A DNA stretch of 64,000 nt from Euclidia mi (taxonomy: Eukaryota; Arthropoda; Insecta; Lepidoptera; Erebidae), in the NCBI GenBank assembly GCA_944739405.2, contig OX123193.2, positions 12,408,331-12,472,330 on the forward strand, written 5' to 3'. Below the pieces are notes generated by a model. It was not told the origin of the DNA. It worked only from the letters and a program-made list of their open reading frames with translations, and did no database searches. Within the stretch, counting starts at the first letter, position 1, and every line of letters starts with the position of its first letter. A program made the position numbers and the translations under genes. Positions 1 to 12,600 of this stretch are shown piece by piece.

Positions 1-3000
1 CAGTGTTACCTTCAGGCGACCTCGGGTGATCATTGAAGTATAGCTTGGCGAAGTGCGCGATGTCGTTGTCGTGGTCGGCGGGCGGCGACGCGGGCGCCGG
101 CGCCTCCAGCTGGTGCAGGCGCCGCTCCACGCGCTCCTTGCGACGGGCGCTGCGGTCGTAGCCCTAACATACTCGCTGTATCAACAGTGTTACCTTCAGG
201 CGACCTCGGGTGATCATTGAAGTATAGCTTGGCGAAGTGCGCGATGTCGTTGTCGTGGTCGGCGGGCGGCGACGCGGGCGCCGGCGCCTCCAGCTGGTGC
301 AGGCGCCGCTCCACGCGCTCCTTGCGACGGGCGCTGCGGTCGTAGCCCTAACATACTCGCTGTATCAACAGTGTTACCTTCAGGCGACCTCGGGTGATCA
401 TTGAAGTATAGCTTGGCGAAGTGCGCGATGTCGTTGTCGTGGTCGGCGGGCGGCGACGCGGGCGCCGGCGCCTCCAGCTGGTGCAGGCGCCGCTCCACGC
501 GCTCCTTGCGACGGGCGCTGCGGTCGTAGCCCTAACATACTCGCTGTATCAACAGTGTTACCTTCAGGCGACCTCGGGTGATCATTGAAGTATAGCTTGG
601 CGAAGTGCGCGATGTCGTTGTCGTGGTCGGCGGGCGGCGACGCGGGCGCCGGCGCCTCCAGCTGGTGCAGGCGCCGCTCCACGCGCTCCTTGCGACGGGC
701 GCTGCGGTCGTAGCCCTAACATACTCGCTGTATCAACAGTGTTACCTTCAGGCGACCTCGGGTGATCATTGAAGTATAGCTTGGCGAAGTGCGCGATGTC
801 GTTGTCGTGGTCGGCGGGCGGCGACGCGGGCGCCGGCGCCTCCAGCTGGTGCAGGCGCCGCTCCACGCGCTCCTTGCGACGGGCGCTGCGGTCGTAGCCC
901 TAACATACTCGCTGTATCAACAGTGTTACCTTCAGGCGACCTCGGGTGATCATTGAAGTATAGCTTGGCGAAGTGCGCGATGTCGTTGTCGTGGTCGGCG
1001 GGCGGCGACGCGGGCGCCGGCGCCTCCAGCTGGTGCAGGCGCCGCTCCACGCGCTCCTTGCGACGGGCGCTGCGGTCGTAGCCCTAACATACTCGCTGTA
1101 TCAACAGTGTTACCTTCAGGCGACCTCGGGTGATCATTGAAGTATAGCTTGGCGAAGTGCGCGATGTCGTTGTCGTGGTCGGCGGGCGGCGACGCGGGCG
1201 CCGGCGCCTCCAGCTGGTGCAGGCGCCGCTCCACGCGCTCCTTGCGACGGGCGCTGCGGTCGTAGCCCTAACATACTCGCTGTATCAACAGTGTTACCTT
1301 CAGGCGACCTCGGGTGATCATTGAAGTATAGCTTGGCGAAGTGCGCGATGTCGTTGTCGTGGTCGGCGGGCGGCGACGCGGGCGCCGGCGCCTCCAGCTG
1401 GTGCAGGCGCCGCTCCACGCGCTCCTTGCGACGGGCGCTGCGGTCGTAGCCCTAACATACTCGCTGTATCAACAGTGTTACCTTCAGGCGACCTCGGGTG
1501 ATCATTGAAGTATAGCTTGGCGAAGTGCGCGATGTCGTTGTCGTGGTCGGCGGGCGGCGACGCGGGCGCCGGCGCCTCCAGCTGGTGCAGGCGCCGCTCC
1601 ACGCGCTCCTTGCGACGGGCGCTGCGGTCGTAGCCCTAACATACTCGCTGTATCAACAGTGTTACCTTCAGGCGACCTCGGGTGATCATTGAAGTATAGC
1701 TTGGCGAAGTGCGCGATGTCGTTGTCGTGGTCGGCGGGCGGCGACGCGGGCGCCGGCGCCTCCAGCTGGTGCAGGCGCCGCTCCACGCGCTCCTTGCGAC
1801 GGGCGCTGCGGTCGTAGCCCTAACATACTCGCTGTATCAACAGTGTTACCTTCAGGCGACCTCGGGTGATCATTGAAGTATAGCTTGGCGAAGTGCGCGA
1901 TGTCGTTGTCGTGGTCGGCGGGCGGCGACGCGGGCGCCGGCGCCTCCAGCTGGTGCAGGCGCCGCTCCACGCGCTCCTTGCGACGGGCGCTGCGGTCGTA
2001 GCCCTAACATACTCGCTGTATCAACAGTGTTACCTTCAGGCGACCTCGGGTGATCATTGAAGTATAGCTTGGCGAAGTGCGCGATGTCGTTGTCGTGGTC
2101 GGCGGGCGGCGACGCGGGCGCCGGCGCCTCCAGCTGGTGCAGGCGCCGCTCCACGCGCTCCTTGCGACGGGCGCTGCGGTCGTAGCCCTAACATACTCGC
2201 TGTATCAACAGTGTTACCTTCAGGCGACCTCGGGTGATCATTGAAGTATAGCTTGGCGAAGTGCGCGATGTCGTTGTCGTGGTCGGCGGGCGGCGACGCG
2301 GGCGCCGGCGCCTCCAGCTGGTGCAGGCGCCGCTCCACGCGCTCCTTGCGACGGGCGCTGCGGTCGTAGCCCTAACATACTCGCTGTATCAACAGTGTTA
2401 CCTTCAGGCGACCTCGGGTGATCATTGAAGTATAGCTTGGCGAAGTGCGCGATGTCGTTGTCGTGGTCGGCGGGCGGCGACGCGGGCGCCGGCGCCTCCA
2501 GCTGGTGCAGGCGCCGCTCCACGCGCTCCTTGCGACGGGCGCTGCGGTCGTAGCCCTAACATACTCGCTGTATCAACAGTGTTACCTTCAGGCGACCTCG
2601 GGTGATCATTGAAGTATAGCTTGGCGAAGTGCGCGATGTCGTTGTCGTGGTCGGCGGGCGGCGACGCGGGCGCCGGCGCCTCCAGCTGGTGCAGGCGACG
2701 CTCCACGCGCTCCTTGCGACGGGCGCTGCGGTCGTAGCCCTAACATACTCGCTGTATCAACAGTGTTACCTTCAGGCGACCTCGGGTGATCATTGAAGTA
2801 TAGCTTGGCGAAGTGCGCGATGTCGTTGTCGTGGTCGGCGGGCGGCGACGCGGGCGCCGGCGCCTCCAGCTGGTGCAGGCGCCGCTCCACGCGCTCCTTG
2901 CGACGGGCGCTGCGGTCGTAGCCCTAACATACTCGCTGTATCAACAGTGTTACCTTCAGGCGACCTCGGGTGATCATTGAAGTATAGCTTGGCGAAGTGC

Positions 3001-3659
3001 GCGATGTCGTTGTCGTGGTCGGCGGGCGGCGACGCGGGCGCCGGCGCCTCCAGCTGGTGCAGGCGCCGCTCCACGCGCTCCTTGCGACGGGCGCTGCGGT
3101 CGTAGCCCTAACATACTCGCTGTATCAACAGTGTTACCTTCAGGCGACCTCGGGTGATCATTGAAGTATAGCTTGGCGAAGTGCGCGATGTCGTTGTCGT
3201 GGTCGGCGGGCGGCGACGCGGGCGCCGGCGCCTCCAGCTGGTGCAGGCGCCGCTCCACGCGCTCCTTGCGACGGGCGCTGCGGTCGTAGCCCTAACATAC
3301 TCGCTGTATCAACAGTGTTACCTTCAGGCGACCTCGGGTGATCATTGAAGTATAGCTTGGCGAAGTGCGCGATGTCGTTGTCGTGGTCGGCGGGCGGCGA
3401 CGCGGGCGCCGGCGCCTCCAGCTGGTGCAGGCGCCGCTCCACGCGCTCCTTGCGACGGGCGCTGCGGTCGTAGCCCTAACATACTCGCTGTATCAACAGT
3501 GTTACCTTCAGGCGACCTCGGGTGATCATTGAAGTATAGCTTGGCGAAGTGCGCGATGTCGTTGTCGTGGTCGGCGGGCGGCGACGCGGGCGCCGGCGCC
3601 TCCAGCTGGTGCAGGCGCCGCTCCACGCGTTCCTTGCGACGGGCGCTGCGATCGAAGCC
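1..3659 (-). repeat. 184-bp tandem array, 20 copies, each a complete exon with splice sites
   Basis: Units begin at 1, 185, 369 and so on to 3497. In each, a 154-bp exon (first at 10-163 on the minus strand) is flanked by acceptor gttag and donor GTAACA, leaving only 30 bp between exons. The copies look identical except a silent change at 2699 in unit 15 and several changes in unit 20. Every pair of adjacent copies is out of frame; reading through gives GLRPQRPSQGARG and then a stop. The array runs off the left edge, so its total size is unknown. Confidence 0.95.
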
Positions 3660-6600
3660 CTAACGAACAACAACATTACCACATTACATACTGTGTCAAA
3701 TAAGGCAGTCTTCTTCTGCCTGCCCTGTTCCCAAATTACTTAGGGTCGGCGCAGAATGTATTTCTCTTCCATTCTCTCTTACCAGCCACATAAGGCACAT
3801 AAGGCAGTGTTTTCGTCAAAAGTGTCTATCTACACAGCTCATCGTATAGAAGCTACCTAAAAATGATATTTTCATCCCTTCTATTCGAAAAGTGTCGCTT
3901 TGTTCCTCTTTTAGCGGGAGCAAAATAGCTCTTTTCTGTTAAGAACTTTTTAGCGGGCGGAAAAGTGATTTGAATTTGGAACGTATACGAGGGTCAAACT
4001 GAAAGTTCTTAGAACTGGCCACTTATAAACAATATAATAAAAAAAATATTCTAAAATTTGAAAATAGAACTCTTTGCCAATATTACTGAGTATATATTTC
4101 ATTCATTTGTCATTTGTTTTACGATTTGGCGGCAAATTGAAAATTGTCTGTGTCACGTCAACATGAATTTAACACGAGAAAATTTTCGTGCAATGATTTT
4201 TTATGACTTTCGATGTCATTTAAGTCAACAAGAAAGTTATGATAGACTACGATTGGCCTTTCATGATGAAGCCCCATCTCGTGCGACTGTTTACAACTGG
4301 TTTAATGAGTTTAAACGTGGTCGCACTAATCTCACTGATGATGTACGTGAGGGACGGCCTTCTACGGCGACGACTGAAAATAACATCTGTGTTGTGCGGC
4401 GTATGATAGAGACTGACAAAAGAGTGACCTATCAGCAGATTCGGACAAGCTTAGGCATCGGTATGAGTCAAGTGCACAAAATCCTCCACGAACATTTAGC
4501 GGTCAGGAAGCTTTGCGCCCGGTGGATACCTCATAATTTGACTAAGGCTCAAAAACTCCATCGTGTGGATTGGTGCCGTAAAATGATTGAAAGATTTAAC
4601 GGAGGTGACTCAAATGCTGTGTTCGACATACTAACAGGTGACGAAAGCTGGATTTACTGTTATGATCCTGAAACCAAAAGACAATCTGCTCAGTGGGTGT
4701 TTCCTTTCGAGGAGTTGCCAACTAAAGTGAAGAGAGATCGAAGTGCGGGAAAAAAAATGGTGGCCTCGTTCTTTGGAAGGATAGGTCATTTCGCAACAAT
4801 TGTGTTAGAGGATCAAAAAACAGTTTGAATGGTACACTACCAATTGTTTGCCACTTGTCTTGGAAAAAGTTCGAGAGAAACGACCTCGCAGTAGGATCCT
4901 CCTTCACCACGACAACGCCTCGTCGCACACCGCCAAGCGAACGATCGACTATTTGGCGACATCAAACGTTGAATTACTGGGTCACCCGCCGTATAGCCCC
5001 GACCTCGCGCCTTGTGATTTTTATTTATTTCCAAAAATTAAAGAAAAACTTAAAGGAAAGCGGTTTATGAATGCTGAAGAAGCGGTGGCTGCGTATCGCG
5101 ATGCCATTGAAGAGACCCCTAAGGACGAGTGGGCAAAGTGCTTTTCCCAGTAGTTCCATCGCATGCAGCGGTGTATTGACGTCAATGGACAATATTTTGA
5201 AAAGATATAATAAAACTAATAACTGGCTAATGTGATTACATTTTCAAAGTTTTTGATTTTCTAAGAACTTTCAGTTTGACCCTCGTCTCATTCATAGAAA
5301 TCGACCGCAAATTGTATGAATAACTGGCTGGTACGTGTTGGCTGTACGGGCGAGAACCGCGCTAACAAAAAAAAAAGCGCGCGAATTACGATTCTGTTCT
5401 CGTAATCAGTAGGTACATACTATATTGACTTTTGCAAAAATAAGGAGTTCTACGTCGAGTTATCTATACTAATATAATAAAGCGGAAGAGTTTGTTTGTT
5501 TGAACGCGCTAATCTCAGGAACTACCGGTCGGATCTGAAAAATTCTTTTTGTATACGATAGCCCAGTTATTCCGGAAGGCTATATGCTATATAACATAAC
5601 GCTTCGACCCTTTGGGGCCGGGCAAAAGGCTAAAAAGGCTAAAACATAATGTCGGCTAATCTCAGGAACTAGCAGTCGGATTTTAAAAATTGTTATTGCT
5701 TATGATAGCCCAATTATTCCGAAAGGCTATAGGCTATATAAAATTACGCCACAACTTTTTGGGGCCAGACAAAAATATTAAAATGGTCTAACGAGAAGAG
5801 GGGGGGGTTGGGTCAAAGGCAAAAAAAGGCTAAACGAATAGGATACAATCTACATGGGTATCGTTTTTGAGATTTTCGGAACGCTGATTAATAATATAAA
5901 ATTTATTTAGTGATCCAAGATGGCGGATGGGAAATCAAAGATGGCGGATGAGAAAATTTTAAATATCAATATGGGTATGGCCTTCGATATTTTAAGGGGT
6001 GGAGAATCGAAATACAACATCTATTTCGTGATCAAAGATGGCGGATGGGCAATCAAAGATGGCGGATGGGAAAATTTAAAAAAATCTATATTTGTATCGT
6101 CTCCGATGTTTAAAGGGATGGGGAATCCAAATACAACATCTATTTCGTGATTCAAGATGGCGGATGGGAAATCAAAAATGGTGGATAGGGAAAATTTAAA
6201 AAATCAATATGGGCATCGTCTCTTATGATTTAAGGGATGGTGAATCCAAATACATCATCTATTTCGTGATCAAAGATGGCGGATAAGAAATCAAAGATGG
6301 CGGACGGGATTTATTTTAAAGTCGATATGGGTATCGTCTCCGATGTTTGAAGGGATGGGGAATCCAAATACAACATCTATTTCGTGATTCAAGATGGCGG
6401 ATGGGAGAAATTTAAAAAATCAATATGGATATCGTCTCTGATGATTTAAGGGATGGTGAATCCAAATACATCATCTATTTCGTGATCAAAGATCGCGGAT
6501 AGGAAATCAAAGATGGCGGACGGGATTTTTTTTAAGTCGATATAGGTATCGTCTCCGATATTTTAAGGAATGGGGAATTCAAAAACACCATCTATTTCGT

Positions 6601-9600
6601 GATTCAAGATGGTGGATGGGAAATCAAAAATGGTGGATGGGAAAAATTTTAAAAATCAATATGGGTATCGTCTCTAATGATTTAAGGGATGGTGAATCCA
6701 AATACAACATCTGTTTCGTGATCAAAGATGGCGGATAGGAAATCAAAGATGGCGAACGGGATTTTTTTAAAAAGTCGATATGGGTATCGTCGCTGATATT
6801 TAAAGGGATGGGGAATCCAAAAACAACATCTATTTCGTGATTCAAGATGGCGGATGGGAAATCAAAGATGGCGGATGAGAAAGTTTTAAAAAATCAATAC
6901 GGTTATCGTCTCCGATGTTTTAAGGGATGGGGAATCTAAATACAACATCGATTTCGAGATCAAAGATGGTGGATCGGAAATCAAAGATGGCGGACGATAT
7001 TTTTTTGAAGTCGATATGGGTATCGTCTCCGATGTTTGAAGGGATGGGGAATCCAAATACAACATCTATTTCGTAATTCAAGATGGCGGATGGGAGAAAT
7101 TTAAAAAATCAATATGGATATCGTCTCTGATGATTTAAGGGATGGTGAATCCAAATACATCATCTATTTCGTGATCAAAGATCGCGGATAGGAAATCAAA
7201 GATGGCGGACGGGATTTTTTTTAAGTCGATATGGTTATCGTCGCCGATATTTTAAGGAATGGGGAATTTAATATTATATAAAAATCTATGTTTGTTTTTG
7301 CATCATTTATAGACCCTGGAATGATAAGAGATTAAGCGCTTAGTCAATGGTAACTTTGGAAAAGGGGCTTGGAAAAAAGGGAATTAAATAAAAACTCTTA
7401 AAGGCGATACGGAGTTCGCTGGGTCAGCTAGTGAAATATAAATTTGTTATTGTTTTGTTATATATGACTCGAGAGCAAATTATTTTTCCCTCGGTCAATG
7501 TATTTTGAACCCCTCGGTGCGCTTAGGAGTCTATGTTAGAATCCCTCTCGCTACGCTCGGGATTCTATTCTAGAATCCTTCGCTTCGCTCGTGGTTCAAA
7601 ATAGCGCCCTCGCCGTTAAAATACCATTTTGCTCCCTGGTCATACAATCTACTATTTCCATGAAGCATCTTTGTCAAAATCAACATGGCACGGCACTACA
7701 AAGTGACGTATACTAGAGTCAAGCTACTTTGTAGGCAAATTACATAATTTTCGGACAAAACACTGTTTTATATACTGTCCACCTTGGACACGGGCCTCTT
7801 CTCTCTATGACGAGAGTAAGGACTAAGGACATAGTCTATCACGCTGGCCAAGTACGGGTTGGCAGAAATAACTAAAGTGGGGATATACTGTAGGGTCTTA
7901 TACGGCTACTCATCAAGATACTTAGATCTTTGTACCGTTCTTATAGCGTAGAAAATAAGAGTTAGAATCGTACTGCAACTGTATAGCTCGACCTGTCGCT
8001 ATGCATACTAAAGTCTTATGATCCGAATCATCATCATCATAACGCTGTCCCGGTTGCAATCCAAAACCAACGCCATAAGAGCATCATATGAGGAGAATGT
8101 CAGTCCGTATCTTGATGCTTGATTGATATAACAGGACTTACTGTGGCGTCTCCGTTGACGGGTGGCGGACTGATACACGTGTCCATGGGCACGGGCGGCG
8201 CGGGCGCGGGCGCGGCGGCGGACGCGGGCGCGGGCAACGGCGGCAACGGCGCGTCTGATGGCTCCTTCTCCACCTCCGCCTCTTTGCTCGGCGGGATGAT
8301 GAAGCTGAAGGAGATATCAATATGATGTTAGTTTCCTTATGCACTTGCTGGAAATTAACATTTTGGGAATGGACATCCTGGTATAGGGGCGTTTTGCAAC
8401 CGTTGGTCATTTTGGGATTTGGATATTCTGAACCTAGACGGAGCCATCTACCTACCTTTTTTAACAAACTTAAAAAGAGGAACTTAAATAAGAGGTTTCT
8501 AATTAGGTTTTATTTATTTTGTTTGTCACCTTAGACCTCGGTAATTTATCAACCGATTTGGAACCTTCCTGAATCTTTTATATATACCGTTTGTTCCTAT
8601 CCAAGGTTGAAAAATCAAAATTTCAAGTCGGTTTTTATCTTGTATATAAGTAATAACGAAACCAAATTAATGGGTAATCGCCTAGTATGATTTGAAGGAT
8701 AAAGAGCGGTTGTAAAGCGATTCTAAAGTTGGTCTTATGAAATTAGCATAAAACCCAGAATTAAAATAGTTTCTAGGATAACTTACGTAACACATATACA
8801 TGAGGCCTTGTTATCTTATTATCCCCAAAAGCAATGAAAGTCACAGCAATAAAAAAGTCATTAAGATACGCGATGTCAACTCACTCGTTGTCAGTAGGCG
8901 GCGCGTCAGGCGGTGGTGGCACTGTGTTCTCAGTAGCGGGCCGCGGTATCACCGACTCGTAGATCGGCTCCTTGCCCTTTATCACACTCAGCTTGCCGTT
9001 TGGGATCACGCCGTTGGTAAGCTCGGGTGGTGTCGTGTCTAGACAAAAAATAAATATTTATGATTTGTATAATTTAATTTTTGAAAAAGCACCATAAAAA
9101 GTGTATAAAATTGTGAACGGACAATAGGCTTTGCAAGAAATTGAGGCAAATCTTATTTACCACTACTCAATTTTTTTTTAGAGAGCTGTGCTCCGAGTTG
9201 TGACGGATTAAGAATACGGAATGTCACCACCCCATATCATCCCATGGGTGTCGTAAGAGCCGACAGAGGGAGCATATTATGCAGAGAACAGCACTGTAAG
9301 AGAAGGAAAACTTGATACAAACCCTATACCAACCCGTTTGGCCAGCGTGGTATAGTAGGCCAATTCCTCCTTTCAAAGGAGAGGCCTAGTCTAGCAGTGG
9401 ACTGATAAAGGCTGATGATGATGATGATACTCCGAGTTTCCCTGCGAGATCGAATCAGAAATGAGGAGATCCGCATAGCGCGAAGAACCGATGGCCGTTG
9501 GGGCAGGCCGGTTCTGGAGTGGCGACCACGTACCGGACGACGCAGCAGGGGTAGGGCCTCCCGCAAGGTGGACCGACGATCTGGTTAAGATCGCGTGGAG

Positions 9601-12600
9601 CGGTTGGATGCGGGCGGCTCAAAATCGGTCTGTGTGGAGAACATTGGAGGAGGCCTATGTCCAGTAGTGGACGTCTCTAGGCTGACACGATGATGATGAT
9701 GAGCAGTGAGTAAACAACTAGTACCTTTAGTGGCCGGGGGCGGCGGTGGCGGCGGTCCGGCTGGCTCTGGCAGCGTACAAGTAGTAGGCGGAGGTGGGAA
9801 CTCCGGCGATTCCTCAGTCACCGGCTCGGCCGGCGGCGGAGGCGGCAGTATCAGCGACGACGTCATCGCGCTGCCGTTAGACAGCGGCGACAGACCGTTC
9901 GTCAGAGATGTTGACATCACACCTGAATATATAAGAGATTATGGTTCAAATGTTAGCAATTTGAAGAAATTTTTTAGTAAGTGGAATAGACCTTAGAGAA
10001 CCACATTCATCTCTTCCCAAAGATACCCTTTTACTCATAATAGCCTCATACCTCACTTACAGTATAAAATACGGTAAAGACACTTTAATGTAATTAGAGT
10101 AATTTTAATGACACTTTGTATTCGTAATTGGCAGCACCGTCATGAACTATAGGGCCTGCGTATATGACTCCAGCTCCTCTCCTCTTGTATCGGATGGAGC
10201 CAAACACGTAAGTATATAATAAGACCATAGCGTAAGTTAGTAAGTGTCGGTATGGCGTCAAGCACAGACGTTCATAGAGCTCTAGTGAGTCCACCACTGA
10301 CGGCGTCAGGTACATACCGTTCATAGAGCTGGTGAGGGGCGGTGGCGGCGGTATGGCCACCGTGGCGGGCTGTATAGCCAGCGACGACGGCGGCGGCGGC
10401 GGGATGGCGTCGGATGGCGCGCCGTCCGGCTTGCGCTGAGCTTCAGTGTGGGACTTGCTCAGCTCGTTCATCTCCGCCGCTAATACGTGCTCCAACTAGA
10501 AACACAAGCGCAGGTTTTAATATTTAGTATTTGAGGCGGCGATAGCCTAGTGGAGATACCAACAGACTGCCATGAAAAGAGTATCAGGTGCGAATCTACG
10601 GCTCGCGCCACTATGACGGTTCGAAGTAAAGTGCGTATAAAATCGTCCCGACTGTCATTCACAACTCCAAGTCTTTGATAATCGTTTCGGAGAATCAGTA
10701 CGAGGTGAGATAGTAGCAACGGTCACTAGTCTCATATCAGTCACTGAACTGAAAAATACTGACCTCTTGATCCAAATCATCAGCGAGTCGCTCCATAGAA
10801 TCACCAATCTCGGCAATAGTCGGTTGATGCGTGTCGGGCTGTCCGTCCGGCGCGCCTCGCTGCGTCGGCACGTCGGCGAGGAAGTCGAACAAGTTGTCCA
10901 GGTTCACAGACTCGGCGCGCGTACTAGAAGGACAAGACAGCCCGCGGAGCTGGTCCGCCATGTTTTCCAGTTCTGCCCGCTCCTGGTTGGCTTTCTCTTG
11001 AAGACTGGAAGAAAACACACAGGGTTAACAGCTTTCAATGCCTGATGGTTCTGGATAATGATATATGAGCGACAATGGCACATGTGACGTAGGCAGCGAT
11101 AGCTTAGTGGAGATACCAATGGACTGCCATGCAGAGGGTATCAGGTTCGAATCCACGGCTCGCACCAATGACTTAAGTGCGTATTGAATTCTTGATTATC
11201 GGTTGTCCCGTGCCTCGGAGAGCACGTTAAGCCGTCGGTCCCCGTTGTCATGAAGATCTTTGATAGTCGTTATAGGGCGCCAGTACCTCTAAACAAACTG
11301 ATACTAGTCATAGTCTTGACCATGGAATATTGCTATCCCTTCGGGTTGCGGAGGTCAGATAGGCAGTCGCTCTGTGGAAAATCTAATATTCAGCCAAATC
11401 CGGTTAGACTAGTAACCAGACCCCAGGTTGAAACTGGGATAACGCTAGGAGGACGATGAATGGCACATGTGACGTACTAGTTTGCGTGTCCAATGCGTGA
11501 TCGTTTTCAAATTACGATTTATGCGTCTCAAAGGCACATTTGACGTACACGTATGCGTGTACCCCTACGTCATCATACTTCAAATTGGACTTTACCTACT
11601 GCTAGTGAAGGGTAAGCGATCAATCGTTATCTAAGTGGGGTACTTTCGTATGTTATTGGCCTCGTGTGATTTTTTGTACATTTTGGTCCTTCGAGCCGGA
11701 TGAACAAACTTTAGTGTTAGTGTATAAAAAATCTGATCAGAAGTCAGAACGCGTTGCGCTACCTGTTCCTCTCCTCTCGCAGCTTGATCTCCTGGTTGAC
11801 GCGTCGCATCTCCCGCAGCGCGGCCGCCACCTCTCGCGCGAAGGCGCCGCGTAGATGTCGCTGCAGCGTGAGGGCCGCTCGGCGCAGGCGCAGTAGCGCC
11901 GCGCGCTCCTTCCAGCCGCGCCACGCCGCCTGCAGTACGATGGCCGCGCGACGCCACGTCAGGTACTGGCGGCGCTGCACTGAGCCCTTGTACCACTGTG
12001 GACGACACTCAACTATATGTTAATTTGAATAATCTTTGACTGACGATGATTGACTGACGACGATGATGATTGGCTGCACGGTTGGCGTAGTGGTTTAAGC
12101 AGCCGCCTCACCGCTTGACACTGTGCCGAAGTGTTGTAGGTTCGATCCCCACACGAGACAACACTGTGTGATTCATAAATTGTTGTTTCACGTCTGGGTG
12201 TTCATTGTGTCCGTTAGTTGTATGTTTGTAAAGTTGCCCGCGACACAGGATTTAGTCCTAATGCGGGAATTGTCTTTTAAAAAAAAGAAAAGAAAGAAAA
12301 TCTCTAAGGAGCATTCTTAAGCTCGCCTTATAATCATCAATTTCTTTATAAGGCATTACTTTTAAGAGTCATGGCACATCATGCAATAGCGGCGACATCG
12401 CAGCGCCCACCTAGCGATTAACTTCTCATTTAAATTAGATCATTGAATCGTATGTCGGATCACACAGTAATTAGTGGTTTACCCTTGGACCACCGACACG
12501 AGTGGACGCCGAACGATGAGGCGGACGAGTGACAGTTGTACAGTGCAACTCTCGTATAAGGAGTAGCGTCAGCAAAATTACTTTATTGCGCCTTATGAAC

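Noticed and set aside
30..3626. Nineteen identical 94-codon open frames in the array as separate genes
   Set aside because: They start inside the myosin exon and read through donor and spacer into the next copy in the wrong frame until a stop; they are by-products of the tandem exon.
1..3659. CRISPR array
   Set aside because: The repeated unit is 184 bp with no variable spacers, codes for a myosin segment and lies in an insect-type gene.
8138..8467. 109-codon Arg/Pro-rich minus-strand frame
   Set aside because: It overlaps exon t in a different frame and runs through its acceptor; it is a shadow of the GC-rich exon.
9706..9996. Gly-rich plus-strand frame
   Set aside because: It is the antisense shadow of the polyproline exon r.
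12069..12160. Genuine tRNA gene (likewise 23440, 24027, 55013)
   Set aside because: A and B box motifs are present but the acceptor stems do not pair and a SINE body follows; these are tRNA-derived SINE heads.
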